DNA of 9,283 nt from NCBI GenBank assembly GCA_932222125.1, contig CAKNZJ010000106.1:1-9283 (forward strand), given 5' to 3'. The notes below the pieces were generated by a model that saw nothing but the letters and a program-made list of their open reading frames with translations, did not search any database and was not told where the DNA came from. Positions 5,038 through 9,283 of the stretch are shown piece by piece. The stretch is from an uncultured Clostridia bacterium (GTDB lineage Bacteria; Bacillota; Clostridia; Oscillospirales; Oscillospiraceae). The translations under genes were made by a program, and so were the position numbers. The first letter of the stretch is position 1; every line of letters starts with the position of its first letter.

Positions 5038-6891
5038 TCAAGGCTGGAAGGGTTCTCTGCCACAGTGCTCGGGAAAGTACACCTGATACCAGATCAGGAA
5101 GGAGAGCACGGTGTACAGCTTTCGGTGCGTATTTTCCTGTTTGGAGTAGTGCCGTTCCAACAAATCCAGCAGGTAGTCCTGTTGGAAGAATTGGGCTACA
5201 TAGTCCTGGCTGAGCAAATCTTTGGCCCAGTTGTAGTATTTTTCCTCCCGAAGCCAGGCGATGAAAGGGACGGGAAAGCCTACCTTAGGACGCTTGATCC
5301 AATCGTCAGGCAGCATGGGTACGGCGGCCAGACGCAAGGGATACTTGGTGGTGGACCTGCCCCGCATTTTTTGGTGACTGGGGATGGACCGGGCAACCGC
5401 CCAGACATCTCGATCCAGATAGGGTACCCGCAGTTCCAGGGAGTTGGCCATAGTCATCCGGTCAGCTTTGCGCAGAATATCCAGCGGCTGCCACAGGTGA
5501 AGATCCAGGTACTGCTTCTTGGTCAGATCATCGCTCCCCTTCACCGCGTCAAAGTAGGGGGCGGTCACATCTTTCCAGGTAAGGGTTCCGTGATAGTCTG
5601 GATTGAGGACTTGCCGCGCCTCATCCTCATCAAAGATAAAGGCTTGTCCCACGAAGGTGTCCTCCACCTCCTGGATGGCAGAGGTAAGAAAGCCCTGGCC
5701 GTGGAAGCGGGGCAGTTTGGCCGCCATGGCGGCCACCGCTTGGAGTAGGATGCGGGGCATCCTACGATAGGCTCTGTACAGCCGGGTGGTGTGATAGGTG
5801 ATATAACCGCCGAACAGTTCGTCAGCCCCTTCGCCGGACAGCACAACCTTTACATCCTGGGCGGCCAGTTGGGACAGGAAGTACAGCGGTACGGTGGACA
5901 GATTGGCATTGGGTTCATCAGCATAGTATTGGATGGTGGGAAGGGCGTTGAAGAATTCGTCCGCAGAGATGGTTTTAGAGATATTTTTAAGCCCTAATTC
6001 CTGACACAGGGCCTGGGCTTCGCTGGTCTCATCAAACCCTTTGTTGGCAAAGCCTACGGAGTAGGTTTTATCTGGTCTGGACAGAGCGGTGATCACGCTG
6101 GAGTCGATGCCGCCTGACAGAAAGGCGCCCACCTCTACATCGCTGATCTGATGAGCCTCTACCGACTGGGTGATTACTTCACGGATCTGTTGCGCCCGCT
6201 GCTTCAGGGGTATCTCTTCTGGGGCGAAGGTGAGTTTGCAATAGGAGGCAAACTCGGTGTGTTCTTTCCGATGGATGAAGTAGTGGCCAGGTAGCAGACG
6301 GTACACTCCTTTGAAGAAGGACTCATTCAGGGCGGAATACTGGAAAGTGAGATACAGCTTCAGCGCGTCCCGGTTCAGCTCCTTATGGAAACCGGGATGG
6401 GGCAGGAAGCTCTTGGCCTCAGAGCCGAAAAAGAACAGCTCCCCCATAGCGGCATAGTACAACGGCTTGATGCCAAAGGGGTCCCGGGCCCCAAACAGCT
6501 CTTGCTTTTCCTTATCCCAGATAACAAAGGCGAACATTCCCCTCAGCTTATCAGTGACAGCCGCACCCCAATGGACATAGCCCAGAAGCAGCACCTCGCT
6601 GTCGCAGTTGGTGGCAAAGGTAACTCCGTCTGCGGCCAACTCCTCTCGGAGCTGGCGATAGTTGTAGATTTCACCATTGTAGGCCAGCACATACCGCCCA
6701 TCAGGGCTGACCATGGGCTGATGTCCGTGAGCCAAGTCGATGATGGATAGGCGGCGGTGTGCGATGGCGCAGTGCTGGTCCACATAGTAGCCCTGGTCAT
6801 CCGGCCCACGGTGGCGGATGGAGTCCCCCATAGCGTGGAGGGCGTCCACGTTGGGGGCAGAGTGGGAGATAAAGCCAGTAATGCCACACAT
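5038..6891 (-). CDS. asnB: Asparagine synthetase, glutamine-hydrolysing
   Basis: 617 residues, normal length for the family. I place the start at ATG 6891-6889, not the upstream ATG at 6906, because GGAGG (6904-6900) lies eight bases before it and because the next codon is Cys, which must be residue 2 to become the N-terminal nucleophile of a class II glutaminase (MCGITGFIS). The glutaminase domain (about 1-200) has HRGPDD, RRLSIIDL, YNGEIYN and CDSEV. The synthetase domain (about 225-600) has the ATP-binding SGGIDSS at 259-265 and SGEGADELFGGY at 352-363. It transfers ammonia from glutamine to aspartate with ATP in the cytoplasm. It stands alone, converging on hydrolase 2 and diverging from the exonuclease gene. 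The leader is only about 35 bases, so there is no room for a T-box. Confidence 0.96.
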   Translation of the reverse strand: MCGITGFISHSAPNVDALHAMGDSIRHRGPDDQGYYVDQHCAIAHRRLSIIDLAHGHQPMVSPDGRYVLAYNGEIYNYRQLREELAADGVTFATNCDSEVLLLGYVHWGAAVTDKLRGMFAFVIWDKEKQELFGARDPFGIKPLYYAAMGELFFFGSEAKSFLPHPGFHKELNRDALKLYLTFQYSALNESFFKGVYRLLPGHYFIHRKEHTEFASYCKLTFAPEEIPLKQRAQQIREVITQSVEAHQISDVEVGAFLSGGIDSSVITALSRPDKTYSVGFANKGFDETSEAQALCQELGLKNISKTISADEFFNALPTIQYYADEPNANLSTVPLYFLSQLAAQDVKVVLSGEGADELFGGYITYHTTRLYRAYRRMPRILLQAVAAMAAKLPRFHGQGFLTSAIQEVEDTFVGQAFIFDEDEARQVLNPDYHGTLTWKDVTAPYFDAVKGSDDLTKKQYLDLHLWQPLDILRKADRMTMANSLELRVPYLDRDVWAVARSIPSHQKMRGRSTTKYPLRLAAVPMLPDDWIKRPKVGFPVPFIAWLREEKYYNWAKDLLSQDYVAQFFQQDYLLDLLERHYSKQENTHRKLYTVLSFLIWYQVYFPEHCGREPFQP

Positions 6892-6931
6892 AGATATATC
6901 CTCCAAATTAGTGAAAAAGACTTATTCTAAC

Positions 6932-6960
6932 AGCATAAGGCCTGAGGGACAAAATGTCAA
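6932..6960 (-). promoter_or_regulatory. asnB promoter
   Basis: Minus strand: -35 TTGACA at 6960-6955, 17-base spacer, -10 TATGCT at 6937-6932. A second possible -10, TAGAAT, lies at 6929-6924. The -35 is embedded in the imperfect palindrome TGTCAACTGACA (6955-6966), a possible operator. Confidence 0.75.
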
Positions 6961-7012
6961 CTGACAAAGGAGGAATTGACAGGGTAGTCCAGCATAAATG
7001 GGTAGCTTTCCA

Positions 7013-7041
7013 TGGACATTGGGCCGCAGTTGTGATATGAT
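7013..7041 (+). promoter_or_regulatory. Promoter of the exodeoxyribonuclease III gene
   Basis: Plus strand: TGGACA (7013-7018), 17 bases, TATGAT (7036-7041), preceded by TGTGA. Start near 7048 would give a leader of about 150 bases before ATG 7198, in which I see no convincing riboswitch or small gene. It stands back to back with the asnB promoter; the two -35 boxes are about 50 bases apart, and the whole gap 6892-7197 is otherwise empty. Confidence 0.65.
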
Positions 7042-7197
7042 CTTCCAAAGACATGTAGAAATAGAGTACCATCATAGAAGGATGACAGATGGGGATTTGA
7101 GGTGCCTATTGACACGCCGGCTGATGACATGAAAGTGGCACGGTGTTGCTTTTGGTGCAAAAAGATAGAAAACAACGACGGAAAAGGGAGCGGAAGA

Positions 7198-7953
7198 ATG
7201 AAGCTGGTATCTTGGAATGTAAATGGCCTGCGGGCCTGTTTGAAAAAAGGTTTTTTAGAGTCTGTGACCACCCTGGATGCCGATGTGGTCTGCCTGCAGG
7301 AGACCAAAATGGAGCAGGGGCAGGCAGAGGTAGATCTGCCGGGCTATCTAGACTTTTGGAATTCTGCTCAGAAGAAGGGGTATTCGGGGACTGCGATCTT
7401 TACCCGGAAGGAACCCTTGTCGGTTTCCTATGGCATGGATGTGGAGCGGCATGACCAGGAGGGAAGGCTGATCACCCTGGAGTACCCAGACTTCTGGCTG
7501 GTAAACTGTTATACGCCCAACGCCCAGAACGGGCTGGCCCGCATTGATTACCGCATGGACTGGGAGACTGAATTGTTGAGCTATCTCAAGAGTCTGGAGA
7601 GGGAAAAACCGGTGGTCTACTGCGGCGATCTCAATGTGGCCCATCAGGAGATTGATTTAAAAAACCCGAAGACGAATCGGACGAATGCTGGTTTCTCTGA
7701 CCAGGAGAGGGAAAAGATGACCAAGCTGCTGGCTTCCGGGTTTACAGACACATTCCGTCACCTATACCCAGATCGGGCGGACGCCTATTCGTGGTGGAGT
7801 TACCGTTTCAATGCCAGAGAGCGGAATGTGGGGTGGCGCATTGACTACTTCATTGTATCCGACGCTCTAGCCGGAAGGGTGGAGGACGCAGCCATTCATC
7901 CGGAGGTTCAGGGCAGCGATCACTGTCCGGTGTCATTGATCTTGTGTGGTTGA
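7198..7953 (+). CDS. exoA: Exodeoxyribonuclease III (AP endonuclease, ExoA/XthA family)
   Basis: 251 residues, the usual family length. ATG 7198 is chosen because family members begin MKLVSWNVNGLRA and because AAGGGAG lies seven bases upstream; the open frame extends back to 7102 but that part is not conserved. All active-site elements are visible: Asn7 (WNVNG), Glu35 (LQETK, metal), Tyr105, Asp144 and Asn146 (CGDLNVAH), Asp216 (RIDYF) and the closing SDH at 240-242. The Lys-Asn-Pro-Lys-Thr-Asn-Arg stretch and SWWSYRFNARERNVGWRIDYF are typical. It cleaves DNA at abasic sites and removes 3' blocking groups in base-excision repair, in the cytoplasm on the nucleoid. It may be co-transcribed with the small membrane-protein gene 84 bases downstream. 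The name xthA is equally used. Confidence 0.96.
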   Translation: MKLVSWNVNGLRACLKKGFLESVTTLDADVVCLQETKMEQGQAEVDLPGYLDFWNSAQKKGYSGTAIFTRKEPLSVSYGMDVERHDQEGRLITLEYPDFWLVNCYTPNAQNGLARIDYRMDWETELLSYLKSLEREKPVVYCGDLNVAHQEIDLKNPKTNRTNAGFSDQEREKMTKLLASGFTDTFRHLYPDRADAYSWWSYRFNARERNVGWRIDYFIVSDALAGRVEDAAIHPEVQGSDHCPVSLILCG

Positions 7954-7995
7954 AAGATTTTTCCAGGGGATGGTTCCACGTGCCTATGATAAAAA

Positions 7996-8011
7996 TTGCC
8001 CTGTCGGGCAA
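7996..8011. other. Small hairpin between exoA and the small membrane-protein gene
   Basis: TTGCCC (7996-8001) and GGGCAA (8006-8011) form a six-base stem with loop TGTC. On the plus strand no U tract follows; on the minus strand five T would follow (7995-7991), yet no minus-strand gene lies upstream of it. It is at best a weak terminator or an mRNA stability element. Confidence 0.35.
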
Positions 8012-8037
8012 ACTAAGGGCGCGAAGGAGTGAATGTG

Positions 8038-8217
8038 ATGAAAATGAATAAGAGTGCGGTGCTGCCCATTGCGGGAGCTACCATGGTGGCCAGTGCAGCG
8101 CTGGGCATGATGATGATGCCCAGAAGGAAAAAGATGACGGCCCAAAAGGCTGCCGGCAAGGCGCTTAAAGCGGTGGGGGAGGCCGTGGAGAACTTCACCG
8201 GTCAACTGAAGATGTAA
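8038..8217 (+). CDS. Small single-pass membrane protein of unknown function
   Basis: 59 residues from ATG 8038, with AAGGAG (8024-8029) eight bases upstream; a GTG at 8029 in the same frame overlaps that site and is less likely. Residues about 4-26 are a hydrophobic Ala/Met-rich segment (AVLPIAGATMVASAALGMMMM), followed by the basic stop RRKKM and a short amphipathic Ala/Lys-rich helix ending ENFTGQLKM. The layout suggests one membrane helix with a cytoplasmic tail, similar in style to YtxH-like small proteins that are frequent in Clostridia, but I cannot assign a family. It could be an exoA operon member (84-base gap) or have its own weak promoter. Its stop codon is inside the following hairpin. 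Confidence 0.75.
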   Translation: MKMNKSAVLPIAGATMVASAALGMMMMPRRKKMTAQKAAGKALKAVGEAVENFTGQLKM

Positions 8218-8259
8218 CAGAATAGGGCGCCTCCTAGAAGGAGGCGCCCTATTCTGTTA
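8215..8259 (+). terminator. Exceptionally long hairpin containing the stop codon
   Basis: A perfect 21-bp stem, starting at TAA 8215-8217 and running to 8235, pairs with 8239-8259 around a three-base loop (AGA). The core is GGGCGCCTCC/GGAGGCGCCC. No pure U tract follows; the 3' arm itself ends in U-rich TATTCTGTTA. Probable terminator or 3' stability element for the small membrane-protein mRNA, possibly acting in both directions. Confidence 0.8.
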
Positions 8260-8452
8260 TAAGAAAAGTTAGCAACAAAATTGTCTCCCCGATGAGTCAT
8301 GCCACGATCCAAACCATAAGTATAGCAGCACAGTTTTTTAGTCTGCATGATTGGACCATGTACATATCAACAGACATATGCACTATGATAGTTGCTAAAA
8401 TATGAAGTATGATTCTCTCGATTTATTTTTGAAGAAAGATAAATATTTAATA
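8260..8452. other. AT-rich gap with no recognisable gene
   Basis: The stretch from the hairpin to the next promoter is AT-rich. I see no frame with a ribosome binding site, no RNA gene and no terminator for the plus strand in it. Its composition differs from exoA and asnB to the left. Confidence 0.6.
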
Positions 8453-8481
8453 TTGACATTTTTAATTGAATGACATATATT
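8453..8481 (+). promoter_or_regulatory. Promoter of the NlpC/P60-like hydrolase gene
   Basis: TTGACA (8453-8458), 17-base spacer, TATATT (8476-8481). Start near 8488, leader about 68 bases. A hairpin with ATTGA/TCAAT and TTGG/CCAA stems (8493-8515, one bulged T, loop GTAG) forms at the very 5' end of the transcript and could stabilise the mRNA. Confidence 0.85.
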
Positions 8482-8555
8482 TGAGCATATGAATTGATTT
8501 GGGTAGCCAATCAATCAGACTGACTCAACAGAAATAGAAAAGGAGTTAAACGGTT

Positions 8556-9283
8556 ATGAAAAGATGGTTGTTTGCAGCGTTATCACTCTCACTTGTCTTG
8601 TCAGTATGTGTTATTGGCGTACATGCGGCGGACAATGTGTCAGATGCTGAGATTCAGCGTCTGATGGGACTGGATCCTACGAGGGATGCGCCTGAAGAGG
8701 GGCTGCTGCTTCCCTATGGTGAAATGCCTGAATTTTATGAGGAAGATATCGTCACGGAGGAAACCATTGTATTGAATACACCTGCGAGATTAGGGGGCGG
8801 CGATTCAGAACATGAGTCAATGACGAATAAACAGTATGATCAACTTGTAAGGGAAGCCACCAAAGGCAACGTTCTGATTACCAAAGACAACACTAACCTT
8901 GGGATTCAGCATGGCCATTCAGGAATCGTATATGAAAATTGTAAAAGTACAGTGGAAGCCTTGGGCTATGGGAAGACAAGTCAAGAGCAGAAGCTAAGCT
9001 CATGGCGAGGCTGTTATCAGGTTCGGCTATATTATCCGGACTATGTCGACGTAAATAACCGAGCCGCTGCAGGGAACTATGCCTATAACTATTTAAGAGG
9101 GTGGAGCTATCAGGTGCTTCCAGCGGTGACCAGCACGGCAAACCTGAATTGCGCAACCTTGGTGTGGAAGGCGTATAAACATGGGGCTGGAATACAACTG
9201 CCTTATAATAACTTGGGATCTCTGATTCCACAGGACATGGTTGAACTCTGGTACATGACCAAAAAAGTGAGCATTAACTGGCC
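8556..9283 (+). CDS. Secreted YiiX/YebB-like permuted NlpC/P60 cysteine hydrolase, 3' end beyond the window
   Basis: 242 codons to the window edge, start ATG 8556 with AAGGAG (8540-8545) ten bases upstream. Residues 1-24 are a signal peptide (basic MKRW, hydrophobic core, cleavage near VHA). Residues about 27-85 are an acidic, low-complexity linker or propeptide. The catalytic domain is the circularly permuted NlpC/P60 (papain-like) type: GNVLIT...IQHGHSGIV with His121 comes first and LNCATLVWKAY with Cys199 near the C-terminus, followed by GSLIPQDMVELWYMTKK, close to how YiiX-type proteins end. Glu134 (TVEA) might serve as the third residue. The family hydrolyses amide bonds, often in wall peptides, lipids or lipoprotein-linked substrates; the actual substrate is not visible. 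The domain is nearly complete, so few residues are missing. Confidence 0.75.
   Translation, partial: MKRWLFAALSLSLVLSVCVIGVHAADNVSDAEIQRLMGLDPTRDAPEEGLLLPYGEMPEFYEEDIVTEETIVLNTPARLGGGDSEHESMTNKQYDQLVREATKGNVLITKDNTNLGIQHGHSGIVYENCKSTVEALGYGKTSQEQKLSSWRGCYQVRLYYPDYVDVNNRAAAGNYAYNYLRGWSYQVLPAVTSTANLNCATLVWKAYKHGAGIQLPYNNLGSLIPQDMVELWYMTKKVSINW

Noticed and set aside
5014..5748. Plus-strand open frame opposite asnB (244 codons)
   Set aside because: Lies entirely within the clear asparagine synthetase gene and resembles no protein; shadow frame.
6892..6955. T-box or other riboswitch ahead of asnB
   Set aside because: The leader predicted from the promoter is only about 35 bases, too short for a T-box, and no conserved T-box sequence is seen.
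6966..6990. Small plus-strand gene after AAAGGAGG in the asnB/exoA gap
   Set aside because: The nearest TTG is too close to the site and the frame stops after three codons.
1..9283. CRISPR array, insertion-sequence ends or rRNA
   Set aside because: No regularly spaced 25-40-base repeats, no transposase motifs and no rRNA sequence were found on reading both strands.

Overview
The window looks like chromosome from a Gram-positive, probably spore-forming Clostridia species (Bacillota; an Oscillospiraceae-type gut anaerobe is my best guess). The reasons are strong AGGAGG-type ribosome binding sites, clean sigma-A promoters, intrinsic terminators with U tails, paired SleB-type hydrolases carrying copper-amine-oxidase-like N domains, and a moderately GC-rich core broken by AT-rich stretches. 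This assignment is inference from sequence style; no marker gene here fixes the genus.

Left part (1-1510, minus strand, AT-rich): a two-gene unit of unknown function is read leftward from a near-consensus promoter (1476-1504). The first gene encodes an exported protein but carries an in-frame TAG directly after its signal peptide. The second encodes a membrane-anchored protein that runs off the window edge and whose membrane helix is built from a 9-bp tandem repeat. Positions 1551-2480 (plus strand) hold what looks like the 3' piece of a large phage or conjugative-element protein, ending in a strong terminator. Just right of it, 2640-2816, is a complete minus-strand tRNA-Ser(GGA) unit with promoter and terminator. 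The tRNA 3' end faces the mobile-element remnant, so the left third of the window is probably an old integration locus.

Middle part (2930-5008, plus strand): two paralogous secreted cell-wall hydrolases sit in tandem, each an N-terminal peptidoglycan-binding-like stalk domain plus a C-terminal SleB domain. Each has its own terminator. Their upstream regions share a 16-bp identical block, and upstream of the second gene this block is part of four 11-bp direct repeats, the geometry bound by OmpR-family regulators such as WalR or PhoP. This is the most interesting regulatory signal in the window.

Right part: asparagine synthetase (asnB, minus strand) converges on the second hydrolase across a shared bidirectional terminator and diverges from exodeoxyribonuclease III (plus strand) across a region with back-to-back promoters. 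After exodeoxyribonuclease III come a small membrane protein ending in a very long hairpin, an AT-rich gap with a textbook promoter, and a secreted YiiX/YebB-like permuted NlpC/P60 cysteine hydrolase cut off by the right edge. Three of the genes therefore encode exported predicted cell-wall or amide hydrolases, while asnB and exodeoxyribonuclease III are housekeeping.
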